A stretch of 64,000 nucleotides of DNA from Bacteroidota bacterium. Its GTDB lineage: Bacteria; Bacteroidota; Ignavibacteria; UBA10030; UBA6906. The notes beneath the pieces are model-generated. The model saw nothing but the letters and a program-made list of their open reading frames with translations. It made no database searches and was not told where the DNA came from. Positions 1 to 9,207 of the stretch are shown in pieces. Where the stretch lies: assembly GCA_030835135.1 (NCBI GenBank), contig JAUQWO010000003.1:1-64000 (forward strand), read 5' to 3'. The position numbers and the translations under genes were made by a program. The stretch's first letter is position 1. Every line of letters starts with the position of its first letter.

Positions 1-153
1 CAGGACAGCGTCGGCAGAATCACCACTCTCCGAATACCCGACAATTTCATCCACACCCATAGCTGGACCGAGAACAAGGACCTCAATGAGGAGCTTACGC
101 GCAGCCTCACAGGTCCCATCGCCAATACCTCCCCGGTGAACAGCCATGGTTGA
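1..153 (+). CDS. C-terminal fragment of an unidentified protein, cut by window start
   Basis: Frame 1 is open from the first base to a TGA at 151-153, giving about 50 residues of a C-terminus (ends TSPVNSHG). It overlaps the ATG of the following hyfB-like gene by 8 bases, in the same orientation, which is the usual arrangement for a translationally coupled operon member. The visible residues carry no motif I recognise, and the fragment is too short for a family call. It may be the first visible gene of the hydrogenase-like operon. A chance open frame is possible at this GC content. Confidence 0.45.
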   Translation, partial: QDSVGRITTLRIPDNFIHTHSWTENKDLNEELTRSLTGPIANTSPVNSHG

Positions 154-2224
154 TTGGGAGGCTTTTCAACCAGCGGCCCTCACGGTCATGCTGGGCGGAT
201 ATGCGCTGGGAGGGGTGGTCCCGGCGATTCTGGGCATCCTGTGGAGAAATCGCACGAAACCCGGAGGATCCCTCACCGGGGCAGTCAAGAACATCGGATT
301 CGGTCTGGCGCTGGCTGCGGCGCTTGCCGGATGTCTCCTCTCTCTCTCGATCCTCATTTCCGGTACACCGCTCCACATGGAGTTTCTCCCGACTGCCCAC
401 GTTGGGATGATGGGATTTCATGCCGACACACTGTCGGCACTCTTCATTGGAGCTATTTCACTCCTCGGCGCAGCCGCTGCATGCTTCTCTCTCGGATATG
501 CCGCGGAGTTCCTCCTGCGCCGTAGTATGGTCCTGCTCGTGGTCCTGTACAATTTTTTCGTCCTCTCGATGATCGGGGTCCTGATCGCAGACCATGCCCT
601 CCTGTTCCTCTTTTTCTGGGAATGCATGTCGCTGACGACGTATTTCCTGATCACGTTTGAACATGAAGAGCATGCGGCACGCCGGGCGGGATTTCTCTAC
701 ATCGTCATGACCCACATCGGAACCGCCTTTCTTCTCGTCATGTTCCTCCTGCTCTATTCTACGGCAGGATCCTTCGCTTTCGAAGCATTCCGCATGGAGG
801 GAGCCCGGCTCCCCGCCTCCACACAATCCGTGGTCTTTCTCTGTGCCACCATCGGATTCGGCATCAAAGCGGGGATCATCCCCTTTCACATCTGGCTCCC
901 GGAGGCCCACCCCGCGGCACCAAGCAATGTCTCGGCAATGATGTCCGGCGTGATGATCAAGACGGGCATCTACGGGATGGTCAGGGTCTTCTTCGATTTC
1001 CTCGGACCCGTCATTCCCGGATGGTGGGGAGTTCTCATTCTTACGATCGCAGTGACGTCATCCGTGCTCGGCGTACTCTACGCGCTGATGGAGCACGACC
1101 TCAAACGCCTGCTGGCATTTCACAGCATTGAGAATATCGGGATCATTCTGATGGGAGTCGGTGCGGCGCTCCTGTTCGCCTCCTGGGGGAACAGACCGCT
1201 TGCCGTGATCGCGCTGATCGCGGGCCTCTACCATGTGCTGAATCACGCCATATTCAAAGGGCTCCTCTTTCTCGGTGCCGGCTCCGTTCTCCATGCCGCG
1301 CACACGCGGAACATTGAAGATCTCGGGGGACTGATCAAGAGGATGCCGTGGACCGCATTCTTCTTTCTCATCGGGGCGATCGCCATATCGGGACTTCCTC
1401 CGCTCAACGGCTTCATCAGCGAGTGGCTGACCTTTCAGGCCTTGTTGCTGGGATTCCACATCCCGGACCTTACCGTGAAGATCGTCATTCCACTCACGGT
1501 CGCGCTTCTCGCTCTTACAGGCGCTCTCGCCGCGGCCTGTTTCGTGAAGGCCTTCGGCATCACCTTTCTCGGACTTCCGCGATCAGGGCACGCAGACCGG
1601 GCAGGCGAATCATCGTTCACCATGCTCGCCGCCATGGGCTTCCTCGCCCTGCTGTGCATCTTCCTGGGAATTGCCCCGGGTCCCATTGTCTCAGTATTGA
1701 ATCCCCTTGCCAGCTCATTGCTGGAAGAGGCCTCCACCGGTCAGATCGTCATGCATGCGGGCACCGTGCTCATCCCCCGGAGCGCCTCCGCCAGCATTTC
1801 CCCGGCCGCGCTGACCGGATTGCTGGTCGTGATCGCTGCGATCCCCCTCGCGGGGATCTCCATCTTCGTTCTCAAGTCGCGCTCCCGCATTGCCCCCACC
1901 TGGGCGTGCGGACTGGAGAGGATCGACCCCAGGATGCAGTATACTGCGACGGGATTCAGCAAGCCCCTGCGCATCATCTTCTCGGATATCTTTCGTGCGA
2001 CGCATGAGGTCGGCATTTCCGAAGAGCCCTCTCCCTATTTCCGGCCGACCATCACGTATGAACTCAAGACCGAGTCCGTCTTCCTGAAATACCTCTACGA
2101 ACCGGTCTTCCGTAGCATCGTTTCCGCCGCGCGCATCATTCGCCGGATCCAGACCGGGCGTATCCAGACCTACCTGGCGTACATTTTCGTTACGCTCATC
2201 CTTCTCCTCCTCTTCGCCCGGTGA
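146..2224 (+). CDS. hyfB: HyfB/NuoL-like antiporter subunit of a hydrogenase-4-like membrane complex
   Basis: This is a 692-residue polytopic membrane protein of the complex-I antiporter family (NuoL/HyfB/HycC). Visible hallmarks are a conserved glutamate in FFWECMSLTTYF, a lysine in GFGIKAGIIPFHIWLPEAHP and the HDLKRLLAFHSIENIG segment, all parts of the proton-translocation half channels. The C-terminal region (WACGLERIDPRMQYTATG) is the part typical of HyfB/HycC rather than true NuoL. The length matches the family (about 600-680). The ATG at 146 overlaps the upstream reading frame. The stop overlaps the GTG of the HyfC-like gene, so the operon is coupled. The role is ion translocation across the cytoplasmic membrane. 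The electron acceptor or donor is unknown. Confidence 0.93.
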   Translation: MVDWEAFQPAALTVMLGGYALGGVVPAILGILWRNRTKPGGSLTGAVKNIGFGLALAAALAGCLLSLSILISGTPLHMEFLPTAHVGMMGFHADTLSALFIGAISLLGAAAACFSLGYAAEFLLRRSMVLLVVLYNFFVLSMIGVLIADHALLFLFFWECMSLTTYFLITFEHEEHAARRAGFLYIVMTHIGTAFLLVMFLLLYSTAGSFAFEAFRMEGARLPASTQSVVFLCATIGFGIKAGIIPFHIWLPEAHPAAPSNVSAMMSGVMIKTGIYGMVRVFFDFLGPVIPGWWGVLILTIAVTSSVLGVLYALMEHDLKRLLAFHSIENIGIILMGVGAALLFASWGNRPLAVIALIAGLYHVLNHAIFKGLLFLGAGSVLHAAHTRNIEDLGGLIKRMPWTAFFFLIGAIAISGLPPLNGFISEWLTFQALLLGFHIPDLTVKIVIPLTVALLALTGALAAACFVKAFGITFLGLPRSGHADRAGESSFTMLAAMGFLALLCIFLGIAPGPIVSVLNPLASSLLEEASTGQIVMHAGTVLIPRSASASISPAALTGLLVVIAAIPLAGISIFVLKSRSRIAPTWACGLERIDPRMQYTATGFSKPLRIIFSDIFRATHEVGISEEPSPYFRPTITYELKTESVFLKYLYEPVFRSIVSAARIIRRIQTGRIQTYLAYIFVTLILLLLFAR

Positions 2225-3177
2225 ATATGGCCACGATAATACTCCTGTCGTTCCTGTTCCAGATCATACTGGTGATCGCGCTCGCCCCGCTGGTCACCGG
2301 CATCATCCGAAAGACGAAGGCGCGGTTCCAGCACCGCCGGGGTGCGACCGTCCTTCAGCCGTACTACGATCTGGTAAAACTGATGAGGAAAGACGTCGTC
2401 GTCTCTTCCGTCGCCTCGTGGCTCTTCCATTGCACACCGTTTGTGGTCTTCAGCTCCATGGTCGTCATTTCCCTGCTCGTGCCGACCGTGGTGACCCCTG
2501 TGCCGCTGCACTGGGTCGGCGACATCATCGCTGTCATTTACCTCTTTGCCCTCGGACGGTTCTTCATGGCCCTCGTGGGACTTGATACCGCCAGTGCCTT
2601 CGGTGGACTTGGTTCGAGCCGTGAGATGTCCATCGCATCGATCGTCGAACCCGCGATGATGCTCGCGATCTTCACGGCCGCCGTGACCGCCGGCTCCACG
2701 GACCTGAGCGTCATCGTCGACCGGCTCTCCACCACCCCCGCGTCGATGCTGAACCCCTCTCATCTTCTGGCATTTGCGGGTCTCTTTGTCGTTTCCCTGG
2801 CAGAAACAGGGCGGATCCCGGTTGATAACCCGGCAACGCATCTCGAACTCACCATGATCCATGAAGCGATGATCCTGGAGTATTCGGGGCCATATCTTGC
2901 TCTCATCGAATGGGCCTCGCAGGTGAAACTGGTCATCTTTCTGGCGCTGATGGCCAACATGTTCTTCCCCCTCGGGATGGCCACCACATGGTCGCCATCG
3001 GCATTGGCCGTTGGCGCCGGGGCCTTCCTTCTCAAAGTCATCGGCCTCGCACTGATCGTCGCACTCGTGGAATCCACGAACGCCAAGCTTCGCCTGTTCC
3101 GCGTACCGGAACTGCTCGTGGTGGCATTCATCCTCTCCCTGCTGTCGTTGATCCTCTATTTCATCGTGGGAGCATGA
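2221..3177 (+). CDS. hyfC: HyfC/NuoH-like membrane anchor subunit
   Basis: This 318-residue hydrophobic protein is of the NuoH/HycD/HyfC family, the membrane subunit that connects the redox arm to the antiporter subunits. Diagnostic stretches are DTASAFGGLGSSREM and ETGRIPVDNPATHLELTMIH, which contain the acidic residues near the quinone or ion entry site. The GTG at 2221 overlaps the stop of the HyfB-like gene. An ATG two codons later (2227) is an alternative start. The next gene begins at an ATGA overlap (3174). Length is normal for the family. Confidence 0.93.
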   Translation: MNMATIILLSFLFQIILVIALAPLVTGIIRKTKARFQHRRGATVLQPYYDLVKLMRKDVVVSSVASWLFHCTPFVVFSSMVVISLLVPTVVTPVPLHWVGDIIAVIYLFALGRFFMALVGLDTASAFGGLGSSREMSIASIVEPAMMLAIFTAAVTAGSTDLSVIVDRLSTTPASMLNPSHLLAFAGLFVVSLAETGRIPVDNPATHLELTMIHEAMILEYSGPYLALIEWASQVKLVIFLALMANMFFPLGMATTWSPSALAVGAGAFLLKVIGLALIVALVESTNAKLRLFRVPELLVVAFILSLLSLILYFIVGA

Positions 3178-3857
3178 CGATGATCCCCGTCCATCTGCCC
3201 CTGGTCGAGTTGCTCATCGACATTTTCGCTGCCTCCATCCTGGTCACGGCATTCCTCATCGTGTCCAGCAGGAGTCTCGTGTTCTACATCCGGCTGTTCG
3301 CCCTGCAGTCGCTCCTTCTGGGCATGGTCGCCCTGCTGGTGGTGATCGGATACGGCGAAACGCACATCCTCATCGCAGCAATTCTGACGATCGCGATCAA
3401 GGCGATCGCCATTCCGGTCGTCCTCACGCGTGTCATCGAACGCATTCACGTGCAGAAGGAGATCCGTTTCAGGATGAGTATCACCGCATCGCTCATGTTC
3501 TGCGGTGGCATTGTCATACTCGCAGACTCCGTCGCGCAGTCGATCCTCCGCTCTCCCCATGCAGAGGCATCCGCGGTCACACGTGTCCTCTCCGTGTCCA
3601 TTGCGATGATGCTCATCGGACTTTTCATCATGATGACACGACAGAAGGCACTCACCCAGATCATCGGACTGTTGACCATGGAGAACGGCGTCTTCCTCTC
3701 GGGTCTCTCCATTACGTACGGCATGCCGCTGATCGTCGAGGTCGGCATCTTCTTTGACATCCTCGTCGCCGTCCTGATCCTGGGCGTCTTCGTGTTCCGC
3801 ATCAACAAAACGTTCGAATCGATCAGTATCGATTCGCTCAGGAGCCTTCGACATTGA
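3174..3857 (+). CDS. hyfE: HyfE-like membrane subunit (NuoK-related)
   Basis: The protein has 227 residues and about six or seven hydrophobic segments, close to the length of E. coli HyfE (216). HyfE contains a NuoK-like part and occurs in hydrogenase-4 type complexes. The ORF-track frame runs further upstream, but that part lies inside the HyfC-like gene. I take the ATG at 3174, which overlaps the upstream stop as ATGA (a second ATG follows at 3180). The stop overlaps the TTG start of the next gene. Family assignment rests on length, hydrophobicity and operon position (B-C-E-F-G order) more than on a single motif. Confidence 0.85.
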   Translation: MTMIPVHLPLVELLIDIFAASILVTAFLIVSSRSLVFYIRLFALQSLLLGMVALLVVIGYGETHILIAAILTIAIKAIAIPVVLTRVIERIHVQKEIRFRMSITASLMFCGGIVILADSVAQSILRSPHAEASAVTRVLSVSIAMMLIGLFIMMTRQKALTQIIGLLTMENGVFLSGLSITYGMPLIVEVGIFFDILVAVLILGVFVFRINKTFESISIDSLRSLRH

Positions 3858-5326
3858 GCACGATCATCCTGGGCCTGCTCCTGGGTCTGCCGGTGGCAGG
3901 AACCCTTCTCTGTGCGGTCCTGCACCAGCGAAGAATTCTGGAGACCGTCACGGTGTCGGTCGGCGGCCTGACCTTCCTTTCTGCGCTCTGGCTCGTTGCG
4001 GAAGTCATGCAGGGGACCACGATCAGTTCCTCGGAAGGCTGGTTATATGCTGATGCGTTGTCGGCGTACATCATCATCATCATCTCCGGCAGCGCGCTGG
4101 TGGTTGCGCTCTATTCCACCGGATATCTGCGCCGCCAGATCCGTGATGGGAAGGTCAGCGACCGCCAGTTGTGGCTCTACTACCTCCTGCTCAACGCGTT
4201 CCTCTGTACCATGATGGTAGTGCTGCTCTCCAACAATCTTGGTTTCCTGTGGATCGGATCCGAAGCGACCACCCTGGCGACGGCATTCCTCGTGGCCTTC
4301 TATGAACGGGAGCGATCGATCGAAGCGGCATGGAAGTACGTGATCATCTGCTCGGTCGGCATCGGCTTTGCCTTGTTCGGGATCATTCTGACCTACTATT
4401 CCGCCCTCCACGTGGTTCCGGGTTCCGGGAACGCCCTGAACTGGTCATCGCTCATGCTGGTCGCGAAGGACCTTGACCCTGCCGTGCTCAAACTCGCGTT
4501 CATCTTCATCCTCGTTGGGTTCGGGACGAAGGCCGGGCTGGCACCCCTGCATACATGGAAGCCCGACGCGTACGGCGAGGCACCGACACCGATCAGTGCC
4601 CTGATGGCCGCCGGACTTGTCAATGTCGCTCTCTACTCGCTCATGCGGTTCTATGTCCTGGTGAATACTGCTGTGGGTGGCACCTATGCACCAACCCTCT
4701 TCATGGTGTTCGGCCTCGTTTCCATGGGCATCGCTCTGCCGTTCATCCTGTTGCAGAAGGACTTCAAGAGAATGCTGGCGTATTCCAGCGTGGAGCATGT
4801 TGGCATCATCGTGTTTGCCATCGGCATCGGGACCCCGCTGGCCTATTTCGGTGCACTCCTGCATCTTCTCAACAATGCCCTCGCCAAGATGGTCCTCTTC
4901 CTGACGGCCGGCAACGTGCGCCTCGCGTACGGGTCACGACTGATGCGCAGAGTGACCGGGGCGATCAAGGTGATTCCCGTTTCGGCATCGTTCCTCATCG
5001 TCGGGGTCTTTGCCCTTACGGGATGGCCGCCGTTCGGCGTGTTCATCAGCGAATTCACGATCGTCACGGCCGGAATCGACCGTGGCTATGTGGTCCCGGT
5101 GATCTTCTTCATCGCCATTATCGCAGCCGTGTTTGTCGGGTTCATCTACTACACCTCGCGGATGGTGTTCGGTGAGCCCAACGTCCCTGTCACCGGCGGC
5201 GAGGCTGAACCGCTTGCATTGTGGGTGCTCGGACTCCTGCTCGCGGCACTGCTCCTGCTCGGGGTCTATCTGCCCCCTCCGCTCGAGCAGGTCATCGAGA
5301 ATGCGGCCCGGGTACTGAAGGGTTGA
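3854..5326 (+). CDS. hyfF: HyfF/NuoN-like antiporter subunit
   Basis: This is a 490-residue second antiporter-type subunit (NuoM/NuoN/HyfF family). It has a TM5-type glutamate (LWIGSEATTLATAF), a TM7-type lysine motif (GFGTKAGLAPLHTWKPDAYG) and a DFKRMLAYSSVEHVG segment, so the residues needed for ion translocation look intact. The TTG start at 3854 overlaps the upstream stop (TTGA). With the HyfB-like protein it gives two pumping subunits. The third antiporter of E. coli hydrogenase-4 (HyfD) is absent from this cluster. Confidence 0.92.
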   Translation: MSTIILGLLLGLPVAGTLLCAVLHQRRILETVTVSVGGLTFLSALWLVAEVMQGTTISSSEGWLYADALSAYIIIIISGSALVVALYSTGYLRRQIRDGKVSDRQLWLYYLLLNAFLCTMMVVLLSNNLGFLWIGSEATTLATAFLVAFYERERSIEAAWKYVIICSVGIGFALFGIILTYYSALHVVPGSGNALNWSSLMLVAKDLDPAVLKLAFIFILVGFGTKAGLAPLHTWKPDAYGEAPTPISALMAAGLVNVALYSLMRFYVLVNTAVGGTYAPTLFMVFGLVSMGIALPFILLQKDFKRMLAYSSVEHVGIIVFAIGIGTPLAYFGALLHLLNNALAKMVLFLTAGNVRLAYGSRLMRRVTGAIKVIPVSASFLIVGVFALTGWPPFGVFISEFTIVTAGIDRGYVVPVIFFIAIIAAVFVGFIYYTSRMVFGEPNVPVTGGEAEPLALWVLGLLLAALLLLGVYLPPPLEQVIENAARVLKG

Positions 5327-5331
5327 CGGGA

Positions 5332-6927
5332 ATGACCACCAAACAAGAGTATATGGCGTTGCTCGAAAAGTCGCTGGGAGACCGTCTGACCATTCGCGAG
5401 GCTCCGGCACCGAACGAGCTGTACCTCTCGCTGCATGAAGGGGCCCTGGCCTTAGTTCCGGAGACCTGTTCCCTGCTCACCCGATCACTCAAGGCGCACT
5501 TCACAACGCTCGCTGCCAACGATGAACGGATGCTGAATGGCAGGTTCTCTCTGTACTACATCTTCTCGGTCCCCCCGGCCGATCTCTTTCTGATCCTTCA
5601 GGTGCCGGTGGACCCCCGCCATATGGAAGTGCCTTCGATCAGTCATATCATCGAAGGCGCGAATTGGTTCGAACGTGAGGTGAAGGACTGCTTCGGGATC
5701 ATTGCCTTCCCGAACATCTACAAACTGGCATCACATCCTGACTGGCCCGAGGATATGCATGTGATGCTGAAGGATGTCGACCCCGGACAGTCTGTTCCAC
5801 GTGTGAAGGGGAGGTTTGACTTCAAAGAGGTCGAAGGTGAAGGAGTATTCGAGATCCCTGTCGGACCTGTCCATGCAGGCATCATCGAACCGGGACATTT
5901 CCGTTTCAGCGTTGCCGGGGAACCCATCATCAGTCTTGCACTCCAGCTTTTCTACACGCATAAGGGAACCGAGAAGATCGCGGAAGGCAGGTCTCCCCGA
6001 CACGCTGTCTTCCTTGCGGAAAGCATCTCCGGCGACTCGTCCTTCGGGCATGCCATTGCGTTCTGCCACGCCATCGAACGGCTGAGCGGTTTCGACCCCC
6101 CGCCCCGGGCCATCGTGATCCGAACCATGCTGCTTGAGCTGGAGCGATTGTGTAACCACATCAGCGATATCGGGGCCATTCTGATGGACGTCGGGTTCTC
6201 CGTCGGCGCCGCGACCGCATTCGAACTCAAGGAACAGTTCCTCGCTCTCAACGAGATCCTGACGGGGAGCAGACTCCTCCGCGGTGTCGCTGCCATCGGT
6301 GGCGTCAGGAGGGATCCGGAGAATGGTCCGTCTCGCCACGAGGCACTGCGCAAGACGCTCGAGCACGGAAAGCGGTCCTTTGAGGATCTCGTGAGTCTGA
6401 TCATGACGAGCTCTTCGGTCATGGACCGCCTGGAAACGACGGGGGTTCTGAGCCCTCTGGACGCATATCGCCTGGGCATCACCGGTATCGCGGGGAGAGC
6501 CTCCGGCATCGACCGGGACTACAGACGCGACCACCCACACTGTGCATATCCGGAGAGCCATGTCCACGTCGCGACGCGCACGGAAGGAGATGTTCTTGCC
6601 CGGGTCCGCATCCGCATCGACGAGATCCGCGATGCCTTTGCGCTGGTGGAGGATCTGCAGGGACGGCACGCGGGCCAGCCGATTCTCGCACAGGTCACAC
6701 CCGTTCCTCCCGGACGCTCTGCTCTCGGATATGTGGAGGGCTGGCGCGGAGAGATCATCCACTGGGTCATGACCGACAAGACCGGCAACATATTCCGCTG
6801 GAAGATCACCGATCCATCGTTCCATAATTGGCGGGCACTCACGCTCGCAGTGAGAAATAACATTGTACCGGATTTCCCCGTGATCAATAAGAGCTTCAAT
6901 CTGTCGTATTCCGGGAATGACCGGTAA
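5332..6927 (+). CDS. hyfG: Hydrogenase-4-like large subunit (NuoC-NuoD fusion) lacking the NiFe-site cysteines
   Basis: The protein has 531 residues from the ATG at 5332; the track start lies inside the previous gene. Residues 1 to about 170 are a NuoC (30-kDa) domain with the FEREVKDCFGI signature. The rest is a NuoD/HycE-type domain starting at IPVGPVHAGIIEPGHF. Aligned by eye with E. coli HycE, the first metal motif DRVCGICGFAH reads ESISGDSSFGH, and the second, SLDPCYSCTDR, reads SFNLSYSGNDR. All four nickel-ligand cysteines are therefore Ser, Ser, Ser and Gly. The protein also ends right after the second motif and lacks the C-terminal tail removed during hydrogenase maturation. It cannot hold a NiFe centre. 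The pattern fits hydrogenase-related (Ehr-type) complexes, so the symbol marks homology only. Confidence 0.93.
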   Translation: MTTKQEYMALLEKSLGDRLTIREAPAPNELYLSLHEGALALVPETCSLLTRSLKAHFTTLAANDERMLNGRFSLYYIFSVPPADLFLILQVPVDPRHMEVPSISHIIEGANWFEREVKDCFGIIAFPNIYKLASHPDWPEDMHVMLKDVDPGQSVPRVKGRFDFKEVEGEGVFEIPVGPVHAGIIEPGHFRFSVAGEPIISLALQLFYTHKGTEKIAEGRSPRHAVFLAESISGDSSFGHAIAFCHAIERLSGFDPPPRAIVIRTMLLELERLCNHISDIGAILMDVGFSVGAATAFELKEQFLALNEILTGSRLLRGVAAIGGVRRDPENGPSRHEALRKTLEHGKRSFEDLVSLIMTSSSVMDRLETTGVLSPLDAYRLGITGIAGRASGIDRDYRRDHPHCAYPESHVHVATRTEGDVLARVRIRIDEIRDAFALVEDLQGRHAGQPILAQVTPVPPGRSALGYVEGWRGEIIHWVMTDKTGNIFRWKITDPSFHNWRALTLAVRNNIVPDFPVINKSFNLSYSGNDR

Positions 6928-6977
6928 GACCTGTTTCGGTGCACATCATATCGTATGAGAGGGAGGACAGCAGCGCA

Positions 6978-9140
6978 ATGAGAACAGTTGTTCGAAAGCT
7001 CGATCCACGACACATGGATCTCGCGGCATACTTCCGCGAATTCAATTTCCCGGAGCTCTCCCGCTTTTCCCTGACACACATCAAGGGCGACCTTATCGGC
7101 GGCCTGACGGCGGCGATCGTCGCTCTCCCCCTCGCGCTGGGGTTTGGTTTGCTTGCATTCAACGGTGACCCGCGGGGAGCCGTTGCGGGTCTGTACGGTG
7201 CCATTTTTACCGGTATCCTCGCGTCCCTGTTCGGCGGAACCCAGCAGCAGATCACCGGCCCGACCGGGGGAATGACCGTCATTCTGACCTCCGTGTATAT
7301 CGAATACGGTGGCCCGGAGGCTCTTCTCGCCGCATGCATTCTCGCGGGCGTTTTTCAATTCATCTATGGCCTTCTGAAGGTGGGCAAATACGTCCACCTG
7401 GTCCCGTATCCTGTCACGGTGGGTTTCACCAATGGCATCGCCATTCTCATTTTCCTCCAGCAATTCGGGACATTCAATACCGCACCGCTCATTGCCCTCG
7501 TCACGATGGGCACCATTTACCTCGTACCACGGATCAGCCGCTCACTCCCGAAAGCACTCATCGGATTGATCGCGGGATCGGTCGTCGCATACGCATTCTC
7601 TTCCCTCGATATCCTCCGGACCGTGTATGACCCGGCCGCGGGCGGACTCACGGTCGCCTCCGCGATCAGGGTGATCGGCGAGATCCCTTCGAATTTTCAA
7701 CTGCCGAATCTCCCTGGCATCACGTGGGAGACCTGGAGAAAACTCCTTCCCGCAGCGTTCACGATCTCGCTCCTCGGGTCCATCGAGACCCTCCTCGCGT
7801 CGGTCGTGGCCGACAATGCAACACACTCACGCCACAACAGCAACAGGGAACTGCTCGGTCAGGGCATCGGCAACTTTGTGGCCGGTATCTTCGGTGGCGT
7901 TGCGGGTACCGGTGCCATCGTGCGGACGATGGTCAATGTGCGTGCAGGGGGCATGACGCGTCTGTCAGGGATCATCCACGGTCTCGTTCTGGTCCTGGTC
8001 ATGCTCTTTCTCGGCCCGCTGGCCTCCGCCATCCCGCTCGCAGCCCTTGCTGGCGTCCTCATGATGACCGCCCTTGGCATGCTCGAGCTCGAACCGATCA
8101 AGTTGCTCCCCCGGACCCCCCTCCCGGATGCAGCGGTCATGGTGGCCACGATCCTGATCACGGTATTCACCGACCTGATCACCGCGGTCGAGGTCGGCAT
8201 GGTCATGGCATCGTTCCTCTTCGTCTATCGCATGAGTGAAATGGGCATGGACCACAAGCTCCTTGAGGAGGTGAAAGGCGTCGCGCTCGATGAGCCAACG
8301 CGCAAGCTCCTCAAGGAGAACAAGATCGTCATCTTCGACGTGGAAGGCCCCCTCTTCTTTGGTGCGGCCAAGAGCTTCGTGACCGCTCTCGAGAACAACT
8401 TCGACGTCAAGGTTGTCATCCTGGATATGGAGAACGTCCCGGTGATCGATACCACGGGCATCGTGGCCATCGAGAACATCGTTGAACGGTTGCACCACGA
8501 CAAAAAGCGCCTCCTGATCGTCGGTATGCGCGACAATGTAAGGAAGATCGTATACGACCTTGGCGTGACCCGGAAGATCGGCATCGGGAACTTCCTCAAT
8601 ACCACGGACGAGGCGATCCGGTATGCACTGGAGATCACGAAGGATGAGGTGGAACGGACGTATCTCGGTGGCTTCGTCTCCGAATCCCTGATCATGCTTG
8701 ATGTCAGCGTCGGGGACCGCAACGAGCTGCTCGGCAAAATGGTCGCGCAGGCGTACAACGCGGGGATCGTGAAGAACAAGGAGATCTTCATGGAGAATCT
8801 CCTGCAACGGGAGGATCTCACGCCCACGATCATCGGCAGAGGCGTTGCCGTTCCCCACGCGCACTCGGGCGACGCCGACGCCCATGTGGTTGTGGTCTTT
8901 GCCCGGCTGCGTGAACCGATCCGCTATAGCCAGGAGAACCCCGAACTCGTCCGGATGGTGTTCATGGTGGCGACGGGCACGAACGAACGCGAGTATCTCA
9001 ACGTCCTGCGCCTCATCGCGACCAATATCGGTCACGCGGGCGTACACAAGCGCCTCCTGGAAGCACACGATGTGCACGAGGTGCATCATCTTCTCTCGGA
9101 GTTGAAGACAACCCAACCCCTGACCGTGCAGAGCGAATGA
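6978..9140 (+). CDS. SulP-family anion transporter with STAS and PTS EIIA-like domains
   Basis: The chosen start is the ATG at 6978, giving 720 residues and an upstream GGGAGGA. The GTG at 6939 used by the track has no RBS. Residues about 20-430 form the SulP membrane domain (FGGTQQQITGPTGGMTV, GVAGTGAIVRTMVN). A STAS domain follows (VVILDMENVPVIDTTG). A C-terminal PTS EIIA type-2/mannitol-like domain covers about 570-715 with the phosphorylatable histidine context GRGVAVPHAHSG. SulP members carry sulfate, bicarbonate or other anions. The substrate is not readable here. The gene sits inside the operon, between the large subunit and the fused small subunit. HprK is also encoded in the window, so phosphorelay control of the EIIA domain is conceivable but inferred. 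Confidence 0.93.
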   Translation: MRTVVRKLDPRHMDLAAYFREFNFPELSRFSLTHIKGDLIGGLTAAIVALPLALGFGLLAFNGDPRGAVAGLYGAIFTGILASLFGGTQQQITGPTGGMTVILTSVYIEYGGPEALLAACILAGVFQFIYGLLKVGKYVHLVPYPVTVGFTNGIAILIFLQQFGTFNTAPLIALVTMGTIYLVPRISRSLPKALIGLIAGSVVAYAFSSLDILRTVYDPAAGGLTVASAIRVIGEIPSNFQLPNLPGITWETWRKLLPAAFTISLLGSIETLLASVVADNATHSRHNSNRELLGQGIGNFVAGIFGGVAGTGAIVRTMVNVRAGGMTRLSGIIHGLVLVLVMLFLGPLASAIPLAALAGVLMMTALGMLELEPIKLLPRTPLPDAAVMVATILITVFTDLITAVEVGMVMASFLFVYRMSEMGMDHKLLEEVKGVALDEPTRKLLKENKIVIFDVEGPLFFGAAKSFVTALENNFDVKVVILDMENVPVIDTTGIVAIENIVERLHHDKKRLLIVGMRDNVRKIVYDLGVTRKIGIGNFLNTTDEAIRYALEITKDEVERTYLGGFVSESLIMLDVSVGDRNELLGKMVAQAYNAGIVKNKEIFMENLLQREDLTPTIIGRGVAVPHAHSGDADAHVVVVFARLREPIRYSQENPELVRMVFMVATGTNEREYLNVLRLIATNIGHAGVHKRLLEAHDVHEVHHLLSELKTTQPLTVQSE

Positions 9141-9207
9141 TCACCGTGCCAGCCCTCATGCAGACATCGGCTCGATATGCGCGCGGGAACCGCCCGGGAG
9201 GAGACTC

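Noticed and set aside
5332-6927. Functional NiFe hydrogenase (formate hydrogenlyase-type)
   Set aside because: All four nickel-ligand cysteines and the maturation tail are absent.
6939-6977. GTG start for the SulP transporter
   Set aside because: It has no RBS. The ATG at 6978 has GGGAGGA upstream and still precedes the family homology.
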